A stretch of 64,000 nt of DNA from an uncultured Alistipes sp. (GCA_900546065.1 URBK01000005.1:62001-126000), one strand, 5' to 3'; shown: positions 34,192-45,232, counted from the first letter of the stretch. Made by a program: numbers and translations. The notes: generated from the sequence alone by a model not told the origin.

Positions 34192-35655
34192 ATGGACAGA
34201 AACCTCAAATCATTGAAACCCGAGAGCGTGTGGGCACGCTTTGCGGAGATTGTACGCATACCGCGTCCCTCGCACAGCGAGGACAAGATACGCCGTTATC
34301 TTGTTGAGTTTGCCGAGAGCCACGGCATCGAGCATTGCGTCGACGAGGCGGGCAACGTATATATGCGCAAGGAGGCTACGGCAGGCATGGAGAACCGCAT
34401 GGGACTGATCATGCAGGCGCATGTCGACATGGTTGCGCAGAAGAACAAGGACAAGGAGTTCGACTTCGAGAACGACCCGATCGACGCCTATATCGACGGA
34501 GACCGCGTGACGGCCGACGGCACGACTCTGGGTGCCGATGACGGCATAGGCGTAGCGGCGGCTCTGGCTGCCATATCGAGCGATACGCTCGCCCACGGCC
34601 CTCTGGAGGCGCTCTTCACGGCGACCGAGGAGACGGGTATGGACGGGGCGTTCGGTTTAAAGCCCGGCCTGCTCAAGGGTGACATATTGCTGAACCTCGA
34701 TTCGGAGACCGAAGGAGAGCTCTACGTAGGATGTGCCGGCGGTCTTGACGCCAACGTACGTCTGCCGTATAAGGCTGCGGCGGCTCCCGCATCGGGATAC
34801 GCGACGCTGTGCGTGAACGTACGCGGATGCAAGGGTGGACACTCGGGAATACAGATCATCTGCCAGCGGGCAAATGCCAACCGTCTGCTGTTCCGTCTGC
34901 TGCGCCAGATCTCGCGTCTGTGTGACATGAAGCTCTGCTCGGTTGACGGCGGAGGCCTGCGCAACGCCATCCCGCGTGAGGCGGAGGCTGTCATCATGGT
35001 GCCCGACGGCGACGTTGCTAAGGTGAAGAGCACGGCAGCCGAGTTCCTTAAGACGGTTACGGCCGAGTTTGCCGGTATCGAGGACTCTATCGCGGTGGAC
35101 GTAACCGATGCGAAGCCTTGTGCCGAGATCATTCCCGACGATGTTGCGGCGCGTCTTATGGCGGCGATGGTGGCCTGCCATGACGGCGTGGCCCGTATGT
35201 CGACGGCGATGGAGGGGCTCGTACAGACCTCTAACAACGTGGCGCGCGTGGTGTCTGACGGCGAGGCCGTGACGATCAATATGCTGATGCGTTCGTCGGT
35301 GCGCTCGGAGAAGGAGGCGCTGGCCGATTCGATCGACGCCGTATTCACGCTTGCGGGTGCCGAGGTGGTATTCTCGGGCGGCTATGACGGCTGGAATCCC
35401 AATATGGACTCACCCATACTGAAGACCATGATCGGCATGTATGAGCAGCTCTACGGACGTCGTCCTGCCGTGACGGCGATACATGCGGGTCTGGAGTGCG
35501 GCATCATCGGCGGCAAGTATCCTAATCTGGATATGATCTCATTCGGCCCCACGATCAACTATCCCCACTCGCCCGACGAGAACGTAGAGATCGAGTCGGT
35601 GCAGCGTTTCTATGATTTCCTGATACACACGATCGAAAACGCGCCCGAGAAATGA
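34192..35655 (+). CDS. pepD: Cytosol non-specific dipeptidase (aminoacyl-histidine dipeptidase)
   Basis: M20-family zinc dipeptidase of 487 residues. Metal and catalytic motifs are visible: QAHVDM near residue 80, GADDGIG near 120, TATEETGMDGA near 147 and the late AIHAGLECG. The lid/dimerisation domain lies in the middle (VRGCKGGHSGIQI). It breaks down dipeptides in the cytoplasm. The stop overlaps the lipid kinase gene by 4 bp, suggesting coupled translation. Confidence 0.95.
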   Translation: MDRNLKSLKPESVWARFAEIVRIPRPSHSEDKIRRYLVEFAESHGIEHCVDEAGNVYMRKEATAGMENRMGLIMQAHVDMVAQKNKDKEFDFENDPIDAYIDGDRVTADGTTLGADDGIGVAAALAAISSDTLAHGPLEALFTATEETGMDGAFGLKPGLLKGDILLNLDSETEGELYVGCAGGLDANVRLPYKAAAAPASGYATLCVNVRGCKGGHSGIQIICQRANANRLLFRLLRQISRLCDMKLCSVDGGGLRNAIPREAEAVIMVPDGDVAKVKSTAAEFLKTVTAEFAGIEDSIAVDVTDAKPCAEIIPDDVAARLMAAMVACHDGVARMSTAMEGLVQTSNNVARVVSDGEAVTINMLMRSSVRSEKEALADSIDAVFTLAGAEVVFSGGYDGWNPNMDSPILKTMIGMYEQLYGRRPAVTAIHAGLECGIIGGKYPNLDMISFGPTINYPHSPDENVEIESVQRFYDFLIHTIENAPEK

Positions 35656-36623
35656 CCCTGCGCCAGATGACAGCCGACATATCGGAGAAGTGGTTCGTCA
35701 TAGTGAACCCCGTGGCCGGATCGGGCCGCGGGCTGATCGACCTTCCCAAGATATCGAAGCTCATACGCGATAACGACATACCTTACGAGCTGGTCTTTTC
35801 GCAGCACAAGCACCACCCGACGGAGCTTACCGTGCGGGCGGTGAATGCCGGTTACCGCCGCATTATCGTCATCGGCGGCGACGGCACGCTGCACGAGGTG
35901 GTCAATGGCCTCTTCATCCAGCAGACGGTCTCGCCCGACGAGGTTACCGTGTCGGTTGTGGCCGTAGGTACGGGTAACGACTGGGTGCGCATGTTCGGCA
36001 TACCGTCGCACTACTCGGAGGCCATACGCGCCATACGTGAGGGCTACACCTTCCTGCAGGATGTGGGCGAGGTCTACTACAAGGAGTCGCAGTTCCCGCA
36101 GATGCGGTATATGGCCAATGTTGCGGGTGCGGGCTTCGATGCAGATGTGATACGCTGTTATCAGCACTACAAGAACAAGGGCCGCCGCGGCCGCCATCTC
36201 TATCCGCTGTCGATCCTGCGCAGTTATTTCAGGTACCGTTCTACGGGCGTGAAGGTGTGGGTCGATGACAAACTGGTGCATAACGACCTGTTGTTCAGTG
36301 TCGCCATCGGCGTATGCAAGTACAACGGCGGCGGCGTGCAGCAGCTGCCCGAGGCCGTGGCCGACGACGGTCTGCTGGACATTACGCTTATACGTCCGGT
36401 GCATTGGTGGCATGTGGTCTTCCGTCTGAAGCGTTTCTTCAACGGCAGTATCTATACGATCGGACACGTCGGGCACTATCAGGGCCGCAACGTGCGTATC
36501 GAGTCGTCGCCCGAGATGCCCGTCGAGGTCGACGGCGAGATTCTGGGCGGCACGCCTCTCGAGTTCAAGATCCGTCACCGCTGCGTGAAGGTTATCGTGA
36601 ACAAGGATTTTCTGGAGGGATAA
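35652..36623 (+). CDS. Diacylglycerol/lipid kinase family protein
   Basis: A 323-residue DagK/YegS-type kinase. NPVAGSGRG near residue 19 and GGDGTLHEVVNG near 76 are the nucleotide-binding motifs, and GTGNDW follows. The C-terminal beta-sandwich carries PVEVDGEILGGTPLEFKI. It probably phosphorylates a lipid such as diacylglycerol at the inner membrane. The start at 35652 overlaps pepD; Met6 is an alternative. Confidence 0.9.
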   Translation: MTLRQMTADISEKWFVIVNPVAGSGRGLIDLPKISKLIRDNDIPYELVFSQHKHHPTELTVRAVNAGYRRIIVIGGDGTLHEVVNGLFIQQTVSPDEVTVSVVAVGTGNDWVRMFGIPSHYSEAIRAIREGYTFLQDVGEVYYKESQFPQMRYMANVAGAGFDADVIRCYQHYKNKGRRGRHLYPLSILRSYFRYRSTGVKVWVDDKLVHNDLLFSVAIGVCKYNGGGVQQLPEAVADDGLLDITLIRPVHWWHVVFRLKRFFNGSIYTIGHVGHYQGRNVRIESSPEMPVEVDGEILGGTPLEFKIRHRCVKVIVNKDFLEG

Positions 36624-36656
36624 CACGGCACGGAATGTCGTGCTATACTGACAAAT

Positions 36657-36690
36657 GAACAGGCGAACCCTTTGCGGGGTTCGCCTGTTC
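36657..36690. terminator. Hairpin between convergent genes
   Basis: A 14-bp perfect stem (36657-36670 with 36677-36690, arm GAACAGGCGAACCC) lies between the kinase gene and the convergent lipoprotein gene. There is no T-run on either side, so it may be a weak terminator or an mRNA-end stabiliser. Confidence 0.55.
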
Positions 36691-36725
36691 GGTTGAAAAG
36701 GGATTTATCGTATCTGGTTACGTGG

Positions 36726-37301
36726 TCAATCCTCCGTGATCTCGACCTGCTCGTCCACCTCCACGACCCAGTCGAACAGATCGTTGGCGCACTGCTGCTG
36801 GAACTGTGCCAGCTGCGAGTAGTCGGACGTGTCGGCCAGAATGGCGGCGAAGAACTGGTCCATGGTCGAGTATTGTGCGTTGACCTTCTGGGCAAAGCAC
36901 TGATAGAATGCCTTCTGCTGGTCGTGTGTCAGCCCTTCGGGCAGAACGCCCTGACTTACAAGATACTGGTAGGGGTAGAGGTGACGCATGTTGTGCGCAT
37001 CGGCATTGAGCTCGTCGACGATGGTGGTTATGACGTAGAACTCGACGGTGTCGTTGACGGCAGGCATCTCGATGAAGGTCGTGTAGACGGGGAATGCCTC
37101 TTCGAGCGTGCCGGTCACGTCGTCGGCGAATACCACGAACTCGGGATCCGTCAGATCCTGCAGGTAGACCATCTGACGATATGCCTTCAGAGCCTCGTTC
37201 ATGGCCTTCTTCTGTTCACGATTCCATTTGGCTTGGGGCGAGCAGCCCAGTGCCGTCGCCGCGAAGGCGAGAAGCGAAAGGTGGAGTAGAATCTTTTTCA
37301 T
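36726..37301 (-). CDS. Lipoprotein of unknown function
   Basis: A 191-residue protein with a lipoprotein signal ending ALGC (Cys20). The mature part is mainly helical and acidic (QQQCANDLFDWVVEVDEQVEITED at the end), with four further cysteines counting from Cys20 onwards being sparse. No domain is recognised. It is flanked by the hairpin at 36657 and by a spacer (37302-37568) in which I see no gene. Confidence 0.7.
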   Translation of the reverse strand: MKKILLHLSLLAFAATALGCSPQAKWNREQKKAMNEALKAYRQMVYLQDLTDPEFVVFADDVTGTLEEAFPVYTTFIEMPAVNDTVEFYVITTIVDELNADAHNMRHLYPYQYLVSQGVLPEGLTHDQQKAFYQCFAQKVNAQYSTMDQFFAAILADTSDYSQLAQFQQQCANDLFDWVVEVDEQVEITED

Positions 37302-37568
37302 AGAAACTGTCGTTTTTGAGATATTCTGCCTTCAGTCGAGCAATCGATGTGCCAAAACTTATGGTTCGCGGGTAAAATGCCCCGTTACCGATATTATGGA
37401 CTTTAGGGAATATTTTACGGGATCGGCTTCAGCCTTTGGTATGTGTTTGTCTCGGATTGTATGGAGTGGATCTTATGGTGAAGGGGCAAAAAATACGGGC
37501 GGTAATAATCCTTGTACGGACTGTGCCCGTGAATATCGGCGGCCACTCCTTATAGTACGAACGTGCAT

Positions 37569-37621
37569 ATAATGCAAACGGGGCCCTTTATAATACAAAC
37601 GGGGTCCTTAATTGGACCCCG
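37569..37621 (-). terminator. tRNA-Ala terminator with a duplicated arm
   Basis: CGGGGTCC (37600-37607) pairs with GGACCCCG (37614-37621) just downstream of the tRNA on the minus strand, followed by GTTTGTATT. The block ATAATRCAAACGGGGYCCTT occurs twice in tandem (from about 37569 and 37591), so one arm of the terminator is duplicated. Confidence 0.65.
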
Positions 37622-37626
37622 TGTTG

Positions 37627-37700
37627 TGGAGAATATCGGGCTCGAACCGATGACCTCTTGCATGCCATGCAAACGCTCTAGCCAGCTGAGCTAATCCCCC
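37627..37700 (-). tRNA. tRNA-Ala (anticodon GGC)
   Basis: The minus strand folds into a complete cloverleaf: acceptor GGGGGAT with ATTCTCC, D arm GCTC-GAGC, anticodon stem TTTGC-GCAAG around loop ATGGCAT (anticodon GGC), variable AGGTC, T arm ATCGG-TTCGAAC-CCGAT and discriminator A. CCA is not encoded. The length is 74 nt. Confidence 0.95.
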
Positions 37701-37841
37701 GTTTGTGGTTGCAAATATATGGAGCGAAATCCATTTTTCCAAAAACGGAGGATAAAATATTTCAATATCGAGGCAAAAGGCCGCCGGATCACCCGAAAAC
37801 GGACTTTTTAGTCCATTTGGGAATCTATCAGATATCTGACC

Positions 37842-39251
37842 TTATCTTTCGGCCATGTGCCATAGCGGGCCGTTCCCGTGGCCTATGTTCATGCGGCTGC
37901 CGGCACGTATAGCGGCCGTGACATAGCGCTTGGCCTCGGCTACGGCCTCGACCAGCGGCTGGCCCTGTGCAAGCAGTGCGGCAATGGCCGAGGATAGTGT
38001 GCAGCCGGTGCCGTGGAGGTTGCGCGTCGGGATTCTCTCGCCCATGAACCGCTCGATGCGGCCGTCATGGCAGAGAATATCGCACATGGGCCCCTCGGCA
38101 AGGTGCCCGCCCTTGACGAGCACGGACGTAGAGTATCGCTCCGCGAGGTCGCGCGCGGCAGTCTCCATATCCTCAACGGTGGATATGCGGCGGCGCCACA
38201 AAACTTCTGCTTCACTCATGTTGGGTGTGATGAGCGTTGCGGCGGGCATCAGTTCGCGTTCTATAATGCCGGTCGTATGCTCCTCGATGAGGCGGTGGCC
38301 GCTTGTGGATACCATGACGGGGTCGTAGACTACAACACGTGGCGTATAGCGCTTCATGGCGGCGGCTATCGTGCGGACGATGTCGGCATCGTTTACCATG
38401 CCTATCTTGACGGCTTGCGGCTCGATATCCTCCATGACGGCGTCTATCTGGTCGGCTACGACCTGCGCCGGTATGGGGAAGACGCTGCGTACGCCGAGCG
38501 TATTCTGTACCGTTACGGCCGTGATGGCGGTTGCGGCGTAGGCCCCGAGGGCCGTGATGGCCTTGATGTCGGCCTGTATTCCTGCGCCGCCCGAGGGGTC
38601 GGAGCCCGCTATCGACAGTACGGCGGCCGGACGTGTCGGTGTGGAGGCGGGTGAAGATGTTGTCGCGGCCATATCGGCGGCGCGGCGGCAGCGTACAAGC
38701 GTCTCTACGGGATCGGGTGCGTTCCATACGGCCCCGAGCAGCGCCGCCCCGCCGAATCCCATGTCGGCAATGTCGGCGATGTTGCTCTCGTCGATGCCGC
38801 CGAGGGCTATGACCTTGTGGTCGATGATGCCGGCCAGACGCGCCCTATCGATCTGCTCGCGGGTGAAGGCGGCGGCATATCCCTGCTTCGAGATGCTGTC
38901 GAAGATGGGGCTGAGCGTTACATAGTCGCACTCGCCCTTGCAGCGCTCGACCTCCTCGAGAGAGTGGCACGAACGGCTTATCTGCCCGCGGTAACCTACG
39001 GGCGGCAGCGGATGGCGGCTGTTGAGGTGTATGCCGCGCAGTCCGTATCGCTCGGCCAGCGGAAAGGCGCTGTGCAGCACGATACGGTTGCGCAGGCGCA
39101 GCGGTATGGCGCGCAGGAGTTGCTCGATGCGCTCGTCCGCAGCGTCGGGCTTGCGCAGGTGGAGCGTCTCCAGTCCGCGTTCCATCATCGCTATGATCAT
39201 GTCGGCCTCGCCTTCGAAGAGGTCGGGCCGCGAGAAGAGTATCACTCTCAT
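37842..39251 (-). CDS. thiD: TenI/ThiE-like domain fused to ThiD (HMP-P kinase)
   Basis: A 469-residue two-domain cytoplasmic protein. Residues 1-200 form a ThiE/TenI-like barrel (MRVILFSRPDLFEGEA, GLRGIHLNSRHPLPP, DYVTLSPIFDSISKQGY, VIALGGID). Residues about 205-469 are ThiD (VLSIAGSDPSGGAGIQADIKAI, KGGHLAE, TRNLHGTGCTLSSAIAA), which phosphorylates HMP-P to HMP-PP. The start was chosen at 39251, where the ATG overlaps the thiF stop by 4 bp. A stand-alone ThiE is also encoded in the operon, so the first domain may be a TenI-like thiazole aromatase or a second synthase. Confidence 0.9.
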   Translation of the reverse strand: MRVILFSRPDLFEGEADMIIAMMERGLETLHLRKPDAADERIEQLLRAIPLRLRNRIVLHSAFPLAERYGLRGIHLNSRHPLPPVGYRGQISRSCHSLEEVERCKGECDYVTLSPIFDSISKQGYAAAFTREQIDRARLAGIIDHKVIALGGIDESNIADIADMGFGGAALLGAVWNAPDPVETLVRCRRAADMAATTSSPASTPTRPAAVLSIAGSDPSGGAGIQADIKAITALGAYAATAITAVTVQNTLGVRSVFPIPAQVVADQIDAVMEDIEPQAVKIGMVNDADIVRTIAAAMKRYTPRVVVYDPVMVSTSGHRLIEEHTTGIIERELMPAATLITPNMSEAEVLWRRRISTVEDMETAARDLAERYSTSVLVKGGHLAEGPMCDILCHDGRIERFMGERIPTRNLHGTGCTLSSAIAALLAQGQPLVEAVAEAKRYVTAAIRAGSRMNIGHGNGPLWHMAER

Positions 39252-39943
39252 GGCAGTTCCGAAATGAATGTTTGCATTGTTCTCATATCTGTCGACCAGA
39301 GGCGTCCGGCCAGCGTCGCGCCGTAACCGCATATTATCTTGAGTGTCTCCGATGCCTGCACTGCGGCCGTGAATGCGGCCGTCGGGCCCATGACACCCTT
39401 GGGGGCGGAGTAGCCCTCGACGGCGGCCTGATCGGGCCACAGGTCGCGGTATGTGCGGCTGTGTGGCTGGCAGTTGAAGACGGCGGCCTGACCCTCGAAC
39501 TCGCATATTGCGCCGTAGACATACGGAATCCCCATCTCGGCCGTAGCGTCGCCCACGATATATCGTGTGGCGAAGTTGTCGCAGCCGTCGACAACGACGT
39601 CGCAACCCTCGGCAAGCGAGCGTATGTTGTCCTTATCGACACGCACGACGTGCGCCTCGACGGTAATGGCGCTGTTCATGGCACGCAGACGCCGTGCGGC
39701 GCACTCGGCCTTCGGTGACGAGATGTCGGCCTCCGTGTAGAGAATCTGCCGCTGGAGGTTGTCAAGGCTGACGCTGTCGTCGTCGGCGAGGCGTATCGTC
39801 CCCACGCCCGCCGCGGCAAGGTACATGGCCACGGGCGAGCCGAGACCACCCACACCCACAATGAGCACACGTGCGGCACTGAGCTGCCGCTGTCCCTCGT
39901 CGCCAACCTCGGCGAGCATCCTCTGGCGTGAGTATCGCGTCAT
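39248..39943 (-). CDS. thiF: ThiF-type adenylyltransferase for ThiS
   Basis: A 231-residue E1-like enzyme that adenylates the ThiS C-terminal glycine. The ATP-binding GVGGLGSPVAMYLAAAGVG starts near residue 30, and LQRQILYTEADI and VDGCDNFATRY follow. The zinc-binding CxxC pairs common in ThiF/MoeB are absent: the first reads SRTYRDLWPD, and no second pair is seen. The ATG overlaps the thiH stop by 4 bp. The long upstream extension of the frame lies inside thiH and is rejected. Confidence 0.9.
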   Translation of the reverse strand: MTRYSRQRMLAEVGDEGQRQLSAARVLIVGVGGLGSPVAMYLAAAGVGTIRLADDDSVSLDNLQRQILYTEADISSPKAECAARRLRAMNSAITVEAHVVRVDKDNIRSLAEGCDVVVDGCDNFATRYIVGDATAEMGIPYVYGAICEFEGQAAVFNCQPHSRTYRDLWPDQAAVEGYSAPKGVMGPTAAFTAAVQASETLKIICGYGATLAGRLWSTDMRTMQTFISELP

Positions 39944-41082
39944 GGACGTGCGGTGTGTTGCGGGCGCATCATGTCGAACGAGGCGTCCCAATCCTTCCAT
40001 ACGGGTTCGCGTCCCAGTCGTTTCAAGGCCCTCTCGACCTCGACGGCGGTGCGTTCGTCGCTTACGTGGAACTGCTCGAGTGCCTGCGGATAGCTGTAAT
40101 AGCCTCCCGGGTCGGTCTTGCTCTCGGCCGACATTGTGGTGACGCCGAGTGTGGCCATGTGGTCGCGTATCGAGGCGGGCTCGCGCGTCGAGTAGGATAT
40201 GTCGACGTCGTGGTCGAAGATACGCATGGCGAAAGTCGCCTGCGCCAGCTCGCGGTCGCTCATGATGACGTTGGGCTGGAAACCCTCGTTCTCGGCGGGA
40301 CGCATACGCGGGAAATTGACACTGTAACGTGTGCGCCAATAGTGTTTCTGGAGGTAGCGCAGATGGTGTGCCATCATAGTGACGTCGGTGCGCCACTCCT
40401 CGAGGCCTATCAGCACGCCGAGTCCTATGGAGTGGACTCCGGCCTGCCCCATACGGTCGAAGCCGTCGACACGCCACTCGAAGCGCGACTTCATGCCGCG
40501 CGGGTGGTATATTTTGTATCGGTCACGGTTGTAGGTCTCCTGAAAGCATATCACACCGTTGAGTCCGTGATGCGTCAGCTGCTCGTACTCCTCGGCCTTG
40601 AGCGGCATGACCTCGATCTTGAGGTTGCTGAAGTAGGGCTTGGCTATGTCGAGGGCGCGGGCTATGTAGTCCACGCCCGCGAGTGCGGGGTTCTCGCCCG
40701 TCACGAGAAGCAGGTTCTCGAAGGGGCCTAATCGTTTGATGGCGCGGTACTCGTTCTCGATCTCCTCGGGCGTGAGAATCGTACGTTTCATGGGGTTCGA
40801 TATGTGGAATCCGCAGTAGACGCACGAGTTGGTGCACGAGTTGGTGAGGTAGAGAGGTATGAAGAGCGATATGGTGCGTCCGAAACGCTCCTCGGTGTAG
40901 CGGCGGCTCAGACGCGCCATGGTCTCCAGATAGGGGGCTGCGGCGGGCGATATGAGCGCCATGAAATCTTCGACCGTGCAGTGCTCGGCCGCAAGGGCGC
41001 GACGCACGTCGGCATCGGTCTTGGAGTAGATCGCCTCGGTGGTCTGCTCCCACGATATATCCTTCAAATAGTCTGAAAACAT
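39940..41082 (-). CDS. thiH: 2-iminoacetate synthase ThiH
   Basis: Radical SAM enzyme of 380 residues that cleaves tyrosine to dehydroglycine for thiazole formation. The cluster motif C83-x3-C87-x2-C90 (NSCTNSCVYCGFH) is intact. The start at 41082 (MFSDYLKDISWEQ) agrees with the family N-terminus. ThiH rather than ThiO indicates the anaerobic route. It lies between a HEAT-repeat gene and thiF. Confidence 0.95.
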   Translation of the reverse strand: MFSDYLKDISWEQTTEAIYSKTDADVRRALAAEHCTVEDFMALISPAAAPYLETMARLSRRYTEERFGRTISLFIPLYLTNSCTNSCVYCGFHISNPMKRTILTPEEIENEYRAIKRLGPFENLLLVTGENPALAGVDYIARALDIAKPYFSNLKIEVMPLKAEEYEQLTHHGLNGVICFQETYNRDRYKIYHPRGMKSRFEWRVDGFDRMGQAGVHSIGLGVLIGLEEWRTDVTMMAHHLRYLQKHYWRTRYSVNFPRMRPAENEGFQPNVIMSDRELAQATFAMRIFDHDVDISYSTREPASIRDHMATLGVTTMSAESKTDPGGYYSYPQALEQFHVSDERTAVEVERALKRLGREPVWKDWDASFDMMRPQHTARP

Positions 41083-41095
41083 ATCTTTTGTTTTG

Positions 41096-41647
41096 TCAAT
41101 CCTTTTTATCCTTATTCTTGTTGCGGAGCCGCTCCAACTCCCGCAAGGCATTGCGCCGTGCCGTAGCTACGCCCGTGGGCAGAGACTCCTCGTTGCCGTA
41201 TTCGAGATGGAGCCTCAACTCCTCGGACAGCGGCTTGTGACGCATGCAGATGCGGCATGCAATCTTTATGCACAGGGCCCTGACGGCGATGCTCAACCGT
41301 GGCGAGAGCATGCCTTCGAGACAGAAATCGAATAGTTCGGTGTCTATATCGGCAGGCATTGGCATACGGTTGACGATGCTCAGCAGCAGACGTTGCACAC
41401 CGTGTCTCGGTTCGGTAACGGCACGCCGTGAAATCTCCTTCCGGTACCGTTCTAACAGCTCGGGACGGCGCCGGGAGACCTGTTCCAACGCCCATGCCGC
41501 GTGCCACGCTACGGTGCCATCTTCATCGCCGGCCAACGATACAAGTTCATCGAAGAGCGCCGGATCGTTCTCCGCCTGCACGGCTATGCTCCCGATGGCA
41601 GTGCGTTGCAGGGCGGTGGCGGCGAGTGTATGTCTGAGCGAGGGCAT
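41096..41647 (-). CDS. HEAT-repeat-like protein inside the thi operon
   Basis: A 183-residue helical protein with no signal peptide. Paired helices such as DPALFDELVSLAGDEDGTVAWHAAWALEQVSRRRPELL and LSIAVRALCIKIACRICM have the HEAT/ARM look. It starts 8 bp after thiC and ends 13 bp before thiH, so it is co-transcribed and under the TPP riboswitch. It is not one of the standard thiamine genes; a scaffold or lysis-independent regulatory role can only be guessed. The Lys/Asp-rich C-terminus is charged. Confidence 0.7.
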   Translation of the reverse strand: MPSLRHTLAATALQRTAIGSIAVQAENDPALFDELVSLAGDEDGTVAWHAAWALEQVSRRRPELLERYRKEISRRAVTEPRHGVQRLLLSIVNRMPMPADIDTELFDFCLEGMLSPRLSIAVRALCIKIACRICMRHKPLSEELRLHLEYGNEESLPTGVATARRNALRELERLRNKNKDKKD

Positions 41648-41655
41648 GTCGGGGG

Positions 41656-43431
<1,776 letters not shown>

Positions 43432-44211
43432 TTACTCTTCATCGAGGAATGCGGTGAGAGGCGAGCTGGCATCGGCCTCGAAGTTCTCGGCGACGGCTCC
43501 CAGACCTGCTTCGTAGGCCATGCGGCCGGCCTCGACAGCACGGGCGAAGGCTTCGGCCATCGCTACGGGGTCACCCGCAACGGCTATGGCCGTATTGACC
43601 AGACATGCCGAAGCACCCATCTCCATGGCCTCGGCGGCATGACTGGGGGCTCCGATACCGGCATCGACCACGACGGGCACGCCCGCCTGCTCGATGATGA
43701 TACCCAGAAAGTCGCGTGTGCGCAGGCCCTTGTTCGAGCCTATGGGGGCGCCCAGAGGCATGACGGCGGCGGCGCCGGCCTCCTCCAGACGCTTGCAGAG
43801 CGTCGGGTCGGCCTGACAGTAGGGCAGTACGATGAAGCCCATCTTTACCAGCTGCTCCGTGGCCTTGAGCGTCTCGACCGAGTCGGGCAGCAGATAACGC
43901 GGATCGGGGTGTATCTCGAGCTTGAGCCACGGTGTGCCGAAGGCCTCGCGCGACATCTGTGCGGCGAAGACGGCCTCCTCGGCGTTGCGTACACCCGACG
44001 TGTTGGGCAGAAGGGTGATGTTGTTGTTGACGATATGTTGCAGCATGTCGTCGCTGCTGTCACCGAGTTCGATGCGTTTCATGGCCACGGTGACCATCTC
44101 GGTGCGCGAGGCCTTGATGGCCTGCTGCATAAGCTCGTATGAGCTGAACTTGCCGGTGCCGAGAAAGAGGCGCGAGCCGAACTCCCGACCGGCGATAACG
44201 AGTTTTTCCAT
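43432..44211 (-). CDS. thiG: Thiazole synthase ThiG
   Basis: A TIM-barrel enzyme of 259 residues forming the thiazole phosphate ring from DXP, dehydroglycine and ThiS-thiocarboxylate. The Schiff-base lysine is Lys97 in [10 protein letters not shown]. Further family blocks are [26 protein letters not shown] and [19 protein letters not shown]. It sits 21 bp upstream of thiC and 57 bp after thiE. Confidence 0.97.
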   Translation of the reverse strand: MEKLVIAGREFGSRLFLGTGKFSSYELMQQAIKASRTEMVTVAMKRIELGDSSDDMLQHIVNNNITLLPNTSGVRNAEEAVFAAQMSREAFGTPWLKLEIHPDPRYLLPDSVETLKATEQLVKMGFIVLPYCQADPTLCKRLEEAGAAAVMPLGAPIGSNKGLRTRDFLGIIIEQAGVPVVVDAGIGAPSHAAEAMEMGASACLVNTAIAVAGDPVAMAEAFARAVEAGRMAYEAGLGAVAENFEADASSPLTAFLDEE

Positions 44212-44268
44212 TGTCTATCGTATTTTGATCGTATGCATTTTATTTGTAACCGAATCTCCGTATACCCA

Positions 44269-44883
44269 TTATAGGGCAAGTATGCGTCGCATCTCCGAAG
44301 CGGGATCCTCGGCCCGAAGCACCGATCCCGAGAGGGCTATGCCGTTGACGCCCGTAGACATGATCTGCGGTATGTCGTCGAAGCCGATGCCGCCGATGGC
44401 TACGACAGGGAGCGTGATGCCCTCCTCGCGCATGCGGCGCATGATGTCACGGTAGCCCTCGAGCCCGAGTATGGGGCTCAGGTTCTTCTTCGTGGTGGTG
44501 AACCGGTATGGGCCGCAGCCTATGTAGTCGGCGCCTGCGGCAGCCAGCGCGGCAATGTCCTCGAAGGTGTTGGCCGTGCCGCCTATGATGTATGCTTCGC
44601 CCAGACGTTGGCGCGCCTGCGAAACGGGCATGTCGTTCTTGCCCAGATGTACGCCGTGGGCCTTGATTTGTTCCGCTATGTCGACATGGTCGTCGATGAT
44701 AAGCGTTGCGCCGCAGGCGTTGCACATGTCGAGCATCTGCTCCGCGACGGGCAGGATCTGCTCCGGCGTGGCATCCTTCATGCGCAGCTGTATCCAGCGG
44801 CAGCCCCCGTCGAGGGCCAGACGAGCCGAATCGAGATAGGAGTAACGTTCGGTGGCGTGTGTGATGAACTGTACGGGTATCAT
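44269..44883 (-). CDS. thiE: Thiamine-phosphate synthase ThiE
   Basis: A 204-residue barrel joining HMP-PP and thiazole phosphate. Diphosphate- and phosphate-binding segments are visible: WIQLRMKDA near residue 30, IIDDHVDIA, GVHLGKNDMP and IGCGPYRFTTTKKN. This is the canonical copy; a second ThiE/TenI-like domain is fused to ThiD at the end of the operon. It starts 4 bp after the thiS stop. Confidence 0.95.
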   Translation of the reverse strand: MIPVQFITHATERYSYLDSARLALDGGCRWIQLRMKDATPEQILPVAEQMLDMCNACGATLIIDDHVDIAEQIKAHGVHLGKNDMPVSQARQRLGEAYIIGGTANTFEDIAALAAAGADYIGCGPYRFTTTKKNLSPILGLEGYRDIMRRMREEGITLPVVAIGGIGFDDIPQIMSTGVNGIALSGSVLRAEDPASEMRRILAL

Positions 44884-44887
44884 GGCT

Positions 44888-45082
44888 CTATCCTCCGCAG
44901 GCTACACGTATGACTGTGAGTTTGTCACCCTCGCAGAGCTTGTGCGCACCCCATTCGGCGCGCGGCACCACGCGGTTGTTTACGGCTACGGCCGCCATTG
45001 CGGGCAACCCGATCTCGAGGGCCAGTGCGGCCACATCGGCGGCAGATGTCTGCAACGCCTTGTTGTTGACGTAGATTGTCAT
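44888..45082 (-). CDS. thiS: Sulfur carrier protein ThiS
   Basis: A 64-residue ubiquitin-fold protein ending in the required Gly-Gly (VACGG), the site of thiocarboxylation. The start was set at 45082 (MTIYVNNKAL), since the longer frame runs into the riboswitch. It is the first gene of the thiamine operon. Confidence 0.95.
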   Translation of the reverse strand: MTIYVNNKALQTSAADVAALALEIGLPAMAAVAVNNRVVPRAEWGAHKLCEGDKLTVIRVACGG

Positions 45083-45159
45083 AGCTTGCAATGTTAATTG
45101 TCTTGATGGGGATAAATGCAACGGAGATGCTGGCCGTTCACTTGCCGAAGGCGATATAC

Positions 45160-45232
45160 ACAATTCCTACGTCAGCATTAACTGCATCAGGTTCGAGGGT
45201 ATGATCTCAGCCCGTGCGGGCACCCCTTTGTA
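45160..45232 (-). promoter_or_regulatory. TPP riboswitch (THI element)
   Basis: The minus strand carries the conserved TPP aptamer core: CTGAGAT at 45210-45204 followed by ATACCC, then ACCTGAT at 45192-45186, and the 3' part ending CGTAGGAAT near 45172-45163. It lies about 80 nt before thiS. It would reduce expression of the whole operon when TPP is plentiful. Confidence 0.95.
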
